In this document: positions 1-7,982 of the stretch, piece by piece
Position numbering within the stretch: position 1 is the stretch's first letter
How the letters are laid out: every line of letters begins with the position of its first letter
Virus record (IMG/VR): IMGVR_UViG_3300046653_000026
Span: 1 to 27,224 of that record
Source of the DNA: a virus
Length of the DNA stretch: 27,224 bases
Strand: one strand, 5' to 3'
Program-made: the position numbers and the translations under genes
Notes under the pieces: generated by a model
What the model was told of the DNA's origin: nothing
The model's input: the letters and a program-made list of their open reading frames with translations, nothing else
The model's database searches: none

Positions 1-494
1 GCGGGCATCTTGTGAGCACGCCCTAATTGCTGCTGCGTAACTTCAAAACCTCTACGCCGCTTACCGTAGAGAATACGTTTGTGAACTCTCATACACACTA
101 CGTCAACATATTCGTAGTGTCCATCAGAGCTAAAAGGAAGTGGAATCTTAAAAGAAGGATGTACGTGCTCCTTCTTCAGATACTCATACCCTTCCGCAAT
201 CAATTGCCCAATTCTACGATTATCCTTTGAAGCCCACACTACTTCGTACTCAGTGTCTTTAAGCCTCATGTTCATGTAATCAGGAATATCATGCTCAATC
301 GTAGGAATGTAAATAGAAGCCTTGTAAGCATCCTGCTCGGTGAGATTCGCCCAGTCAGGTTCTTTTGGCTGCGCGTCTGCAATCTTCTGCGTGTGCAACT
401 TCTTCAATGCTGCTGCAACAGCAGCTTCAAGATCAGGAGTAGCTACTGCTGCTAAGACTGGTGCTACTGTCTTTGCCACGGTATCATTAGACAT
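1..494 (-). CDS. Hypothetical protein, partial (runs off the left edge)
   Basis: An open minus-strand frame starts at an ATG at 494 and has no stop before base 1, giving at least 164 residues. Its start overlaps the stop of the scaffold-like gene by 8 bases, and a GAGGAGG run lies about 14 bases upstream, so it is translated with that gene. The N-terminus is rich in Ala, Val and Lys; the rest is mixed and charged, with a basic run GKRRRG near the visible end. I do not recognise the family. Its place downstream of portal and scaffold-like genes suggests a head-assembly role or a gene just before the major capsid gene; that is inference from position only. Confidence 0.8.
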   Translation of the reverse strand, partial: MSNDTVAKTVAPVLAAVATPDLEAAVAAALKKLHTQKIADAQPKEPDWANLTEQDAYKASIYIPTIEHDIPDYMNMRLKDTEYEVVWASKDNRRIGQLIAEGYEYLKKEHVHPSFKIPLPFSSDGHYEYVDVVCMRVHKRILYGKRRRGFEVTQQQLGRAHKMP

Positions 495-1227
495 ATGCAA
501 CACCATCCTCCTCTAGCATTTTCGCGTATTCTACAACAGGAATACCACACTGACGCGCCGCACGAATTACTTCTGGATCAGCTGCTATACCAGCAACCCT
601 AGACTCTTTACCGTCCGAAGCACCTGTGTTACCTGCGGAGCCGGTTGAGGTACCACCGCCACTACCACCAGAAGCAAATCGAGTCTTCAGCTTACCCTCG
701 ACAATTTCCTTGGTGTGTTTACCGAGAACAGTGTGGTAACAGTTCTCAATATTCGAGGGGTTGGTCCTAAAATCAATAGCTTGATTAGCGATCAAAGCGT
801 CTACTTCACGCTTAATGTCACCAGAATAATACTGAAACTTATCTGGATCATTGTCAAACAGTTCTTTTCGAACTTGCTCCGCATGAATAGCTTTGATAGC
901 CTGAGTCTGACCTTGAGTAGCAAGTGAAATAGCCTCTCTCGTTTTACCCTCAAGCATAAGAGCTTCGATACGCTCCTCAAGCTCCTGCGCCGTTTCCACA
1001 TTGTTTTGCTGCTGCTGTTGACGAGTTGCAGTCTCTTCACGCTTCTTCTGTGAAGAGACTTGCTCCTGTACCAGACTGTTTAATCCAGCAAGCATCTCGG
1101 TAATCTTTGGAAGTTGCGCTGCCGCATCAGCACCATCCTTAATCTGCTTCTGCAACTCATCAGGAAGAGTGAACTCCGCCGTACCATCTGCCGCCGATTC
1201 CGCTTTTTGCCATGGGAATCTTGCCAT
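487..1227 (-). CDS. Putative capsid scaffolding-like protein
   Basis: A 246-residue protein with the composition of a phage scaffold: a charged, Gln-rich helical middle (a QQQQQ run near residue 70, then many Glu, Lys and Ala), a flexible Gly/Ser linker near residues 186-204 and a short C-terminal tail. No enzymatic motif is visible. The ATG at 1227 shares bases with the upstream stop (TAATG) and has a strong GAAGGAGGTG ribosome site. Scaffold genes commonly lie between portal and major capsid, which matches this position. The assignment rests on composition and context, so a different minor head protein is possible. Confidence 0.6.
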   Translation of the reverse strand: MARFPWQKAESAADGTAEFTLPDELQKQIKDGADAAAQLPKITEMLAGLNSLVQEQVSSQKKREETATRQQQQQNNVETAQELEERIEALMLEGKTREAISLATQGQTQAIKAIHAEQVRKELFDNDPDKFQYYSGDIKREVDALIANQAIDFRTNPSNIENCYHTVLGKHTKEIVEGKLKTRFASGGSGGGTSTGSAGNTGASDGKESRVAGIAADPEVIRAARQCGIPVVEYAKMLEEDGVAYV

Positions 1228-1544
1228 TAGAGTTCACCTCCTTCTTGTGAGTTTCTCATCTGTACAATCTTCGCTGCACGCTGCTCGTCAGTGTACTCAA
1301 GCTGTTTAAGAAGTTCTGGAAGTTGCGCCATAGTTGAAAAACTCTTCAACTGCATCACATACATTGCAGCTTGTGTTTTGACTTCCTCCGCTGATTTGGT
1401 AAAGTCAATAGCTACAAAGCTATCAAACGCCTCCTGCCGCATCCTGCTGAGATAAGCTAGTACCGGCTGGAACTCCTCCCGCGCCCACAGCTCCTGAAGG
1501 AACTTGCGATGTGGGATTAAGTCTGCTACCTTGGTTATTTCCAT
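1227..1544 (-). CDS. Hypothetical 105-aa protein overlapping the portal gene
   Basis: A 105-residue, mostly helical, charged protein of unknown function. The ATG at 1544 is preferred over an upstream GTG at 1685 because GGAGCAGGAG lies just upstream and because the extra N-terminal residues read like the shadow of the portal frame. With this start the first 122 bases lie inside the portal gene in another frame. It ends in a TAATG overlap with the scaffold-like gene. An internal ATG at 1439 would cut the overlap to 17 bases, but the AGCAGG there touches the start codon and is a poor ribosome site. Confidence 0.7.
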   Translation of the reverse strand: MEITKVADLIPHRKFLQELWAREEFQPVLAYLSRMRQEAFDSFVAIDFTKSAEEVKTQAAMYVMQLKSFSTMAQLPELLKQLEYTDEQRAAKIVQMRNSQEGGEL

Positions 1545-3390
1545 TGCCTGCTCCTGCTCCTTGCACGCTCCGAAGAGCGGTTTCGATAATCTTGCTAACA
1601 TCTGGTAAGATGGTGTCAGGATTATCCTTATTAAAATTACGCAACAACGTCTGCTGTACTGCACGTGTCGCAAGAAGTTGATCACAGTAGTAGTTCATCA
1701 ACTCTGGATTGATACCAGGAGTTGTAATAGCTTGAATCATCTGAGCTTGACTCATGTAATAACGATCAAGTCTATCACTAAGAAGAATATCATTCTGACG
1801 CTCAAGCTCTTTATTTGCGCTGGCGCTGGAAGGACGAAGTTTCAATCCCAAGGTACCATCCTTATACATCGCAAGAGCTTTCTTCAACTTATCGGCATCG
1901 TTGCCATACTTCCGTAGCTTATCACCGATACCGAAATTAGCGTACATCGTCAAGAACTTCAATCCAAGTTTAACGTGGGCCGAGCGCATATCTGAAGTAC
2001 GAAGATTATTCCTGTTATTCTGCTGCGCCATGACCATCGAAGTACCAGCGGCGCTGTAGATCCCACGCTTCGGATTTACAATTCCCCCACCTGTACCACC
2101 AGAGGCCGGATCAACTCCCGTACGCTCCTTAGCAATCGCCATGTGAAACTGATCAGGACCATTATCGTATCCTACATCTACACCAGCTTTGATATATTCA
2201 ATCTCGTTCTGTCTAGCGGGCAAACACACACCAGGAAAAATATCAAGCATTGAACTGAGCTTTGCTTCTGGATCAGCACGCCATACTCCAAGCATCGCCA
2301 TGTTACGATTATTTGTACGCCAGTTGTTATTGTTCGATAATTCCTTCTGCACCATGTGAATCATCTCAGCAAAACCTGTGCCAAGATAAGACTCATCGTC
2401 GTAAGCTAATTTCATGTCCTGATATGGTAGCATGTTCTTTGGATAATTATTAAAAGCTATCCATAGAACCTTCTCATCACGTTTATGGTACTTTGCCTGG
2501 AAAGAATACTCCTGCCCTGCTAACACAAACTTGAACCAGAGATTATATATGTACCACCGAGCGGCACCGGTATCGCAGCCAGAATCACTGATAGAAAACT
2601 GCTCATTTACCTCACGCTCCATCTCTGTCTCCTGCACCGCATCAGGATTACTAAGAAGATGTTCAATATCAGCAGCTTTATAATATGGACTTTTCGTCCT
2701 GAGATCGGTAACATCCCACATATCCAGTGATTCAATGTGGCCCATCAACTTCATATCTTCAATCTTCGTAACAGACGGATCAAAGATAAAGCGATTTAAC
2801 GGTACAAGACTCGGTGTCGGGCCATCACGTTTTGTATATTCCTGATCCACCGAAACAACGGGATCATCATCTCCCGTGCCACCACTTTGGTATACACGTT
2901 CAACACCACGTTCGTATACATAAGGATCATAGATGATACCCGTACCATACTTAATAGCACTGTGGTCAGCAGATTGTTCAACCCTGTATAAATCAAGCTC
3001 ATCAGGATCATACGCCATGTCCATAAGAAAGTTTTGTATGATCTGCTTCAATTCTTCAGAATCTTTTGTCGGTAATTCTCCACTCGTAGTCGCTGTCCAA
3101 AGTGGATCATACATCCAAATACCACCCATGACGCGAGATAACAACTCATCACAAGCAGTACCGATGACGGGAATTACAAGGTTTGCGGCTCCTGGCCACG
3201 GCCAATTGGCTTCTGTATTTTTCGGGCGAGCCTTGTACAACCGCACATACTCAGGCAACTTCTCAGTACGAAAAGTATGAAGGCGCCGATCAAGATGTGC
3301 AACCTTATCCTTGATAAAATCACACAGCTCCCTGTAATTATCAGGGCCAATCAACTTCTCGGTCACTTCAGTAGGTGGCTGGTATGGCAT
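1423..3390 (-). CDS. Portal protein
   Basis: A 655-residue protein with the size and character of a podovirus-type portal (head-tail connector), which forms the dodecameric ring through which DNA enters the capsid and on which the terminase docks. Visible traits are an N-terminal WPWPGAANLVIPVI segment typical of these portals, many aromatic and acidic residues, a long central region and a helical region from about residue 520. The C-terminal 50 residues are Gly/Ala/Ser-rich and probably disordered; this is where the downstream gene overlaps. The ATG at 3390 has AAGGA upstream. The order terminase, two small membrane proteins, portal, scaffold-like gene supports the call. Confidence 0.88.
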   Translation of the reverse strand: MPYQPPTEVTEKLIGPDNYRELCDFIKDKVAHLDRRLHTFRTEKLPEYVRLYKARPKNTEANWPWPGAANLVIPVIGTACDELLSRVMGGIWMYDPLWTATTSGELPTKDSEELKQIIQNFLMDMAYDPDELDLYRVEQSADHSAIKYGTGIIYDPYVYERGVERVYQSGGTGDDDPVVSVDQEYTKRDGPTPSLVPLNRFIFDPSVTKIEDMKLMGHIESLDMWDVTDLRTKSPYYKAADIEHLLSNPDAVQETEMEREVNEQFSISDSGCDTGAARWYIYNLWFKFVLAGQEYSFQAKYHKRDEKVLWIAFNNYPKNMLPYQDMKLAYDDESYLGTGFAEMIHMVQKELSNNNNWRTNNRNMAMLGVWRADPEAKLSSMLDIFPGVCLPARQNEIEYIKAGVDVGYDNGPDQFHMAIAKERTGVDPASGGTGGGIVNPKRGIYSAAGTSMVMAQQNNRNNLRTSDMRSAHVKLGLKFLTMYANFGIGDKLRKYGNDADKLKKALAMYKDGTLGLKLRPSSASANKELERQNDILLSDRLDRYYMSQAQMIQAITTPGINPELMNYYCDQLLATRAVQQTLLRNFNKDNPDTILPDVSKIIETALRSVQGAGAGNGNNQGSRLNPTSQVPSGAVGAGGVPAGTSLSQQDAAGGV

Positions 3391-3397
3391 CGTGTCC

Positions 3398-3634
3398 TTA
3401 CTTCTGCACAGGTACTTCTGTTGTTACGATCTTACCAGCGGAGGTAGTAACCACTGGCACGGGTTGTGGGATAGACGCTGCATAGCTTTTGAAATCTGAA
3501 ATCAGAATACTCAAAAACTTATACAGCGTATCATACCACGGATTCCCATTTGGTGCAGGTAAAGCCTGCACCAAAGCAGATACGATGGTATAGACAACGT
3601 AGAAAACTGCAACTTGTTCAACTGTAAAGTGCAT
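3398..3634 (-). CDS. Small one-TM protein, holin-like candidate
   Basis: A 78-residue protein with one hydrophobic segment near residues 7-25, then a PAPNGNPWYDTLYKFL stretch and a Val/Thr/Pro-rich tail. The ATG at 3634 has a strong AGGAGG site. It lies between the terminase and portal genes beside another one-TM protein. Pairs of small membrane proteins in phage late operons are often holins or spanins, so a role in lysis is plausible. There is no endolysin in this window to support that, and sequence alone does not separate a holin from another membrane protein. Confidence 0.75.
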   Translation of the reverse strand: MHFTVEQVAVFYVVYTIVSALVQALPAPNGNPWYDTLYKFLSILISDFKSYAASIPQPVPVVTTSAGKIVTTEVPVQK

Positions 3635-3643
3635 CTACGCCTC

Positions 3644-3877
3644 CTAACTTTTCGGCTTCTCGTAACTTGCTTTTCCAGCGGCATAGCCTTCTTGAAAGGC
3701 TTTTAGTACTGCTATTGCAACAGAATGTGATGTGATGTCCCTGGTGTGCTCTTCAAGTTGCTTATCATGCTCCATTAAATGTGTGGCATGATTGTTTTGA
3801 TTAGAGTACAAGACACCAGCAAAAAAGATACAAGTAATAATTGATACAACTGTCGGTCCCCAAGCTGCCCAATCCAT
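3644..3877 (-). CDS. Small N-anchored membrane protein (spanin- or holin-like candidate)
   Basis: A 77-residue protein with one transmembrane segment near residues 9-24 (VVSIITCIFFAGVLY), followed by a polar, probably helical tail of about 50 residues. This N-anchored layout resembles inner-membrane spanins but is shorter than a typical Rz. The ATG at 3877, 8 bases after the terminase stop, is chosen over an upstream frame extension because TTAGGAG precedes it directly; the extension lies entirely in the terminase gene. Function is inferred from topology and neighbourhood only. Confidence 0.75.
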   Translation of the reverse strand: MDWAAWGPTVVSIITCIFFAGVLYSNQNNHATHLMEHDKQLEEHTRDITSHSVAIAVLKAFQEGYAAGKASYEKPKS

Positions 3878-3884
3878 ATAGCTC

Positions 3885-5753
3885 CTAAGCTGCCGCTGCC
3901 ATGCGACGAGCAAATGCTGCACGCTGTTGTGCCATGAAGTCATTAACCTTCTCCACGGAGCGAGTGTCAAACTTCCATACTTGGGGACCGTATGAGAGAA
4001 CATCAAGAAGGTCAATCAATCCTTTACGCTGTCCAAATTGCTCCGCCTCTTCCTTAAATTCTGTGCAGTTGTTTGTATCAATCCATAACTCATGCGCTTC
4101 AATAGAGGGGATAAAGTTTTCGATACGTTCCATCTTTGCACCAGCATTCTGCGGCGTTTTCAAAGGAAGGAATTGGATACCGGCAATCTCTGGTCGTGTC
4201 GCCTTGTAATCCTCTACAAACTGATTCAAGTGATATAGTAAATACTTCTGCGCACCTACTGCTTCAACGTAAACAGAACGTAACTTCCACTTCACAGCCA
4301 TAAAGAAGACCATCTTCACAAATTCTTTAATATCAATAGCTTTTGCCCACTGGTCAAGAAGATAGATGCGGCGTGGCTCCCTGCTGATACCAGTCACCGC
4401 GATAGCATGACGGCAACGACCATCTTTGCCCGCTTCTTGTCCCATATGGGAACCACCGTGATTGGGATCTACAATCATATAGCGGTCAATGTTACGAGGA
4501 AACACGTCCTTAATAACATCTCCCTCGGCGACGTGGTGGCGAATCACAACACGATACTGTTGAGGTTGTGTAGTCTCAAAGAGGCGAAGCATTGTAGGAG
4601 ATTCTTTTGGTATGGCAAGAGCGCCTGTTACCTTCTCGAAATGAAAGTAACGAAGGTCCGCCATGTTTATCTTAGTCTTGGATGGATCAATAGGGTAATT
4701 AAGGAACTGGCAGCTAAAATGATAAGAGCCAAGACGACGCTTCCACCTTAAAAGCTTTTCAGCAGTAAATGCCTCAGAGAATATAGGCTGTCCAAAAGGA
4801 TGTAGAGAACAGCAGCCACCGAGAGCAGAATGAGTAGTCCACGAGAAGTAAGGCTCTTCCTTGCGTATGTGCGAATTGAGGTCATCGTGGCTCCATCTAT
4901 TACCTACTACGATTTCATCAAAGTCTCTGCCTGGATTATCAGGATCGCTGTCTGTAGCCCCCACTAAAATCTGGTGGTAATCAATGGTGTCCGCCATAAC
5001 GATCGGACTTTTGCGCGCCTCTCTTCCAACGAGATCGTCTTGGACCACAACATTGTAGTGTCTTGATTGGAGCGCAGCACCGACACCGATAAGATCAAAT
5101 GTTCCTTCACCCTGACCTCTTCCGGCAGCAGTTCTACGTTGATGTAAACTCTCACGTGTCCACGTATCCTTTTCTGTTGGAAGTATCTCTGGAAAGAGAT
5201 AACGGAAAAAAGTATTATTCTCGTAGTGATTTGCGAGACGTATACCTAGTTTAATCGCATTGGTAATCGTTTCGGAAACAAGGAGGATTCTGATATCCTG
5301 TGAGTGTGTACGGTGCATCCACTCAATGTACAAGTCGGAGTACCCAATACTGCTAAAGAAATCTTCTTCCCGTTTACCAAATGGTAATGCTCGCCAGATG
5401 GGGAAACACTCGGAGTAAACAGTGCTTTTAAAATGGTCACGAGGTATCTCGATTCCTTCTTTTAGACCATCCTTCATCACTGTAAGGCACATCTGGTAAT
5501 GAAGGTTTTTTGTCTTATCAGGATTCTTGGAGAAGCGATTCTTTCCCATTACCACGGTGGCGAAGTAGTACAAATCCATCAGCGCATTCGCACGATAAAT
5601 CTGCTTCTTCTCCGCTGATGTTTTTGCAATCTCTGTAGGAATTAGATTATATCCCAGCACTGTCGAACGCGGCACAAACGTGTCACCCGTCTCCCCTACT
5701 TCGAGGAGACGGAGTGTGTCACGTACCCGCTGTTCGTACTCGCGTTGGCTCAA
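3885..5753 (-). CDS. terL: Terminase large subunit (DNA packaging ATPase/nuclease)
   Basis: A 622-residue packaging motor. The N-terminal ATPase shows a Walker A-like loop PRDHFKST near residues 104-111 and a Walker B segment VVVQDD near 235-240. The C-terminal RNase H-fold nuclease shows its acidic residues in YMIVDPNHGG, VYVEAVG and LIDLLDVLSYG. The protein would cut concatemeric DNA and pump it through the portal. No in-frame ATG exists before residue 58, after which Walker A and the whole ATPase follow, but a TTG at 5753 sits 7 bases after an AGAGG site and the frame upstream stays conserved in character. TTG is therefore taken as the start. Codon use resembles the neighbouring genes. Confidence 0.93.
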   Translation of the reverse strand: MSQREYEQRVRDTLRLLEVGETGDTFVPRSTVLGYNLIPTEIAKTSAEKKQIYRANALMDLYYFATVVMGKNRFSKNPDKTKNLHYQMCLTVMKDGLKEGIEIPRDHFKSTVYSECFPIWRALPFGKREEDFFSSIGYSDLYIEWMHRTHSQDIRILLVSETITNAIKLGIRLANHYENNTFFRYLFPEILPTEKDTWTRESLHQRRTAAGRGQGEGTFDLIGVGAALQSRHYNVVVQDDLVGREARKSPIVMADTIDYHQILVGATDSDPDNPGRDFDEIVVGNRWSHDDLNSHIRKEEPYFSWTTHSALGGCCSLHPFGQPIFSEAFTAEKLLRWKRRLGSYHFSCQFLNYPIDPSKTKINMADLRYFHFEKVTGALAIPKESPTMLRLFETTQPQQYRVVIRHHVAEGDVIKDVFPRNIDRYMIVDPNHGGSHMGQEAGKDGRCRHAIAVTGISREPRRIYLLDQWAKAIDIKEFVKMVFFMAVKWKLRSVYVEAVGAQKYLLYHLNQFVEDYKATRPEIAGIQFLPLKTPQNAGAKMERIENFIPSIEAHELWIDTNNCTEFKEEAEQFGQRKGLIDLLDVLSYGPQVWKFDTRSVEKVNDFMAQQRAAFARRMAAAA

Positions 5754-5767
5754 TTCTTATCCTCTTG

Positions 5768-6187
5768 CTACGGCAGTTGTGTCGCAGTTGCAGTGGTCGT
5801 TGCTGCCGGGGCGGGGACCGCTGCACCACCAAGCGCATTCAAGAATGCAACCAACGCATCGTTAGCAGCCTGAAGCTGCGTACTGTTCGCCGGCGCCAAT
5901 CCCTGCGTCTTCAGAAACGCCGACACTTGCGGCGTAACCGCATTAAGCACAAGGGCGGACTTCTGTGTTGACCCCGTGGTGCCACAGGCACCGGCAGCGT
6001 TAGCAAGTGCCTGCGCCTTGTAGATCTCCTGCACCCACGTATTCGTAAGTGTGATCACACCATCAAGAGAAGGATCGATAGCCTCTACCACAGCTTCCCC
6101 CGTTCTTATGATAGCCTGTCCTTTTGGAGAACCAAGCCAGCCAAAAACCTTCTTCACGTCATTACCAAATGCTGAGAGAAAACTCAT
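5768..6187 (-). CDS. Hypothetical 139-aa protein
   Basis: A 139-residue protein with a helical N-terminus (MSFLSAFGNDVKKVFGWL), an Ala-rich middle and a low-complexity Ala/Pro/Thr C-terminus. The ATG at 6187 follows ACAGGAGCAGCAA, a good ribosome site; longer in-frame starts lie inside the upstream gene and are not used here. It sits just before the large terminase gene. No motif ties it to a known function; amphipathic helices would fit a structural or membrane-associated protein, but this is weak. Confidence 0.8.
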   Translation of the reverse strand: MSFLSAFGNDVKKVFGWLGSPKGQAIIRTGEAVVEAIDPSLDGVITLTNTWVQEIYKAQALANAAGACGTTGSTQKSALVLNAVTPQVSAFLKTQGLAPANSTQLQAANDALVAFLNALGGAAVPAPAATTTATATQLP

Positions 6188-6200
6188 TTGCTGCTCCTGT

Positions 6201-6602
6201 TCAAAGTGCGTAGACTGCTTTGTCGTAAGCATCCCAGTCAACTCCCAGTTCTGTAGCGAGTTGTCGCTCAATGCCGGTAGCAAATTGGTGCCCTTTCTGA
6301 TACGGAGCCTCTGGGGAATCCCCAGGCTCATCTTCATTACCTTCTGCGCGAGCTGCTTCAAAAGCTGTATCAAAAGCAGTAATCGCCTCCTCTTTGATAC
6401 CACGTTTACGACACAGATGAGCTTCGATAAGTTCGTGAATCATAACCAGAAACTCATAGTCCGCATTTTCCATACGTGATACACGGACTTCTTGTGTATG
6501 CTCTGTAGGATACCAATAATCACCCACAGTCTCATAACGATGTTCACTATGCGGTATACACGTATAGTGCATTTCACGGATTGATGGAAATTCTACTGAC
6601 AC
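6201..6602 (-). CDS. Putative metal-binding protein with HELIEAH motif
   Basis: A 133-residue protein whose centre reads MIHELIEAHLCRKRG. HELIEAH resembles the helix of zincin-type metal-binding proteins, but the spacing is HExxExH rather than the classical HExxH, so peptidase activity is not assured. A C-terminal GVDWDAYD segment follows. The start is a GTG at 6602 that directly follows the stop of the terminase small-subunit-like gene; the ribosome site is weak, consistent with translational coupling. Small proteins of this kind are often found between terminase genes in phages, but their role is not known to me. Confidence 0.8.
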   Translation of the reverse strand: MSVEFPSIREMHYTCIPHSEHRYETVGDYWYPTEHTQEVRVSRMENADYEFLVMIHELIEAHLCRKRGIKEEAITAFDTAFEAARAEGNEDEPGDSPEAPYQKGHQFATGIERQLATELGVDWDAYDKAVYAL

Positions 6603-7319
6603 TTAGTTAACCAACCCTTCTGTGGGAAGCATCTCAAGGTACGTAGCCTCCAGTGTATCAAGTGCCGCTTGCTGATCTACCGCACTCAATGTGTGTGAGT
6701 TTGAAAACTCCTTATTCGCGGCGACAGATGCGTGAGAATGTTCTCCCTGTGTCGGCGGCGCGATACCACGAATCGCATTGATGATACTGCGAGAAGCCTG
6801 ATCTGCTTTCTCAAAGTCAAAAGCATCTACCGGCTTAATCTCCGCACGAGATACCTTGGCGAATGTACCTTCACGATCCAGAAGTTCAAGAGCGACGGCA
6901 GTTTTATGCTTGCGCTCCATGAGTGTGGTGGCCGGCTGTAGGAGTTCATTCGCCAAGACTTGCAGCGCGGCGGGGAGTTGCTGCGCGAGAACTTCTTTAC
7001 GCTGTTCACGAATCAGGGCAAGATCACCTGTGGTATCAAGGATGATACCCTTCGTGATACGCATACGTGCGTTTAGATAATCTTGAGAGCGTTTCAAATA
7101 ACGAAGACGAGGAACTGAAATAGAGAGCATCGCAGCGATCTGTGCTTCTGGGAGCATAGCTGCTTCCATACGAACCATTGTCTCAAAGCGAAGATGCTTC
7201 TTATAAGTTGCGCCAGCACTCGGCTTTGGTCCTTGCATACCAGTACGTGCGTTTACGCTGCCACCATAATGTAGGTGTGCGTTGACGATAATCGGACTTG
7301 TAGTGGGTGTCGTTGCCAT
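6603..7319 (-). CDS. Terminase small subunit-like DNA-binding protein
   Basis: A 238-residue protein with a helix-turn-helix-like segment near residues 55-80 (LPEAQIAAMLSISVPRLRYL), followed by charged helices and a polar tail. Small terminase subunits have an N-terminal HTH that recognises the packaging site and a helical region that forms a ring and recruits the large subunit. Position in the packaging operon, four genes from its start and two before the large subunit, supports the call. The ATG at 7319 directly follows the upstream TAG and has GGGGGATGA in front. A plain DNA-binding regulator is the main alternative. Confidence 0.65.
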   Translation of the reverse strand: MATTPTTSPIIVNAHLHYGGSVNARTGMQGPKPSAGATYKKHLRFETMVRMEAAMLPEAQIAAMLSISVPRLRYLKRSQDYLNARMRITKGIILDTTGDLALIREQRKEVLAQQLPAALQVLANELLQPATTLMERKHKTAVALELLDREGTFAKVSRAEIKPVDAFDFEKADQASRSIINAIRGIAPPTQGEHSHASVAANKEFSNSHTLSAVDQQAALDTLEATYLEMLPTEGLVN

Positions 7320-7502
7320 CTACAGATCATCCCCCTGCGGTCCAACCCGCGCCGCTGTGACATTTGGATACCGCGATAAATACTCCCTAAGCGCAGTACG
7401 AAGCGGCGACGTGTCCGCACGCCTCTGCTTATCCAACGCCGCTGTCATACGTGCTTCCGCACATTCGCCTATACTACACGTGTTTTGAGCGGCGTTGTCC
7501 AT
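7320..7502 (-). CDS. Hypothetical 60-aa protein, first gene of the leftward operon
   Basis: The ATG at 7502 gives a 60-residue protein with two Cys near the start (residues 9 and 14) and a basic, helical C-terminus. No Shine-Dalgarno sequence precedes this ATG, but a promoter (7509-7538) would start transcription at or within a base or two of it, suggesting leaderless translation. Longer in-frame starts run into the promoter and are unlikely. Its stop touches the start of the small-terminase-like gene. Function unknown; a small regulator is possible. Confidence 0.6.
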   Translation of the reverse strand: MDNAAQNTCSIGECAEARMTAALDKQRRADTSPLRTALREYLSRYPNVTAARVGPQGDDL

Positions 7503-7508
7503 ACTTCG

Positions 7509-7538
7509 AGGATACACCCCTCGGAGAGGTGGAGTCAA
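7509..7538 (-). promoter_or_regulatory. Sigma-70-like promoter of the packaging operon, leaderless geometry
   Basis: Read on the minus strand, TTGACT (7538-7533) is followed by an 18-base spacer and TATCCT (7514-7509). Six bases later comes the ATG at 7502, so the transcript should begin at or very near the start codon. The same -35, spacer and -10-to-ATG geometry appears at 18016-18053. The spacer holds a CCTC...GAGG half-palindrome that could be an operator. Confidence 0.55.
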
Positions 7539-7632
7539 TAGGGTATAGGGTATTTTGACGACTGAAAATAGCCCGCATACACGCCACCCCGCGCGGAGTC
7601 GCCGCTTCTCGGAAAGTAAATACTGCAAATCA

Positions 7633-7666
7633 TCCTATAGTATATTCCTATCATAGCAGTATAGGA
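7633..7666. repeat. Inverted repeat, operator candidate
   Basis: TCCTATA at 7633-7639 is mirrored by TATAGGA at 7660-7666, with a further TCCTAT inside at 7646-7651. It lies upstream of the leftward promoter in an AT-rich stretch, where a regulator could bind. This is pattern only. Confidence 0.4.
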
Positions 7667-7749
7667 AATACGTTTGAAAAAGTACAAAAATTTTATAGCA
7701 GAGTCCCCCCAACATTCTTTACACCTTTGCATTTTTTGAGGAGGAGGTT

Positions 7750-7842
7750 GTGTTTACTGTTTGGTTAATAGTAGCGAGGGTAATGGCGCTGAAGACAACA
7801 GTAGTGACGTGGTGTTTAGTAAATAGTAAACACCATATATAG
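7750..7842 (+). CDS. Possible 30-aa hydrophobic peptide (low confidence)
   Basis: A GTG at 7750 is preceded by GAGGAGGAGG and opens a 30-codon frame with a hydrophobic first half (FTVWLIVARVMAL). The spacing is short unless the more distal GAGGAG is used, and the frame runs through the first operator-like repeat. It could be a small membrane peptide, or the purine run may have another role. Confidence 0.22.
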   Translation: MFTVWLIVARVMALKTTVVTWCLVNSKHHI

Positions 7843-7843
7843 T
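7811..7843. promoter_or_regulatory. Operator-like palindrome plus first copy of a 19-bp direct repeat
   Basis: GGTGTTTA at 7811-7818 and TAAACACC at 7827-7834 form a perfect 8-bp inverted repeat. The right half begins a 19-base segment (7825-7843) that recurs with 16 of 19 identities at about 7936-7953. A TATAGT at 7838-7843, 17 bases after TTTAGT at 7815, could be part of a rightward promoter covered by the operator. Confidence 0.5.
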
Positions 7844-7863
7844 ATAAGCTATGCGAATTGAGT

Positions 7864-7924
7864 GTGTACACGTGTATACAGTGTGGAGTGTGGAGTATAC
7901 AGGAGTGTATACGAGCGTGTACAG
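7864..7924. repeat. Cluster of five GTATAC/TGTACA palindromic motifs
   Basis: Within about 60 bases there are five related short palindromes: GTGTACAC (7864), TGTATACA (7873), AGTATACA (7894), TGTATACG (7906) and TGTACA (7918), most preceded by GTG or GAG. The regular repetition suggests iterons or a multi-site operator rather than coding sequence. Confidence 0.5.
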
Positions 7925-7932
7925 GTTACTAC

Positions 7933-7953
7933 ATGGTGAACACCATATGTAGT
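7933..7953. promoter_or_regulatory. Second operator-like palindrome (ATGGTG-AA-CACCAT)
   Basis: ATGGTG at 7933-7938 and CACCAT at 7941-7946 form a perfect inverted repeat with a 2-base centre. Together with the following ATGTAGT it is the second copy of the 19-mer at 7825, with centres about 111 bases apart, close to a whole number of helical turns plus a half. A related GAACACCAA occurs at 8199-8207. Confidence 0.5.
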
Positions 7954-7955
7954 GG

Positions 7956-7982
7956 TTGAGTTATGCACAGGCGCTATATAAT
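7956..7982 (+). promoter_or_regulatory. Possible rightward promoter
   Basis: A perfect TATAAT at 7977-7982 is preceded by TTGAGT at 7956-7961 with a short 15-base spacer, or by GGTTGA with 17. It lies just after the second operator-like palindrome. It would give a leader of about 440 bases to the first rightward gene, containing all the hairpins from 8219 onward. Confidence 0.35.
7961..7969 (+). promoter_or_regulatory. DnaA-box match (TTATGCACA)
   Basis: TTATGCACA matches the TTATNCACA consensus for DnaA. One such match per window this size is expected by chance; its interest comes from sitting beside the motif cluster at 7864-7924 and an AT-rich stretch. Confidence 0.3.

Noticed and set aside
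6051-6479. 142-aa plus-strand frame in the packaging operon
   Set aside because: Antisense to two minus-strand genes with good starts; Cys/Ser-rich composition typical of a shadow frame.
6201-6602. Active zinc peptidase
   Set aside because: HELIEAH has HExxExH spacing rather than HExxH, so only metal binding is suggested.
7864-7924. CRISPR array
   Set aside because: The repeats are about 8 bases, unevenly spaced and without spacers; no cas genes lie nearby apart from a Cas4-like nuclease that fits phage recombination.
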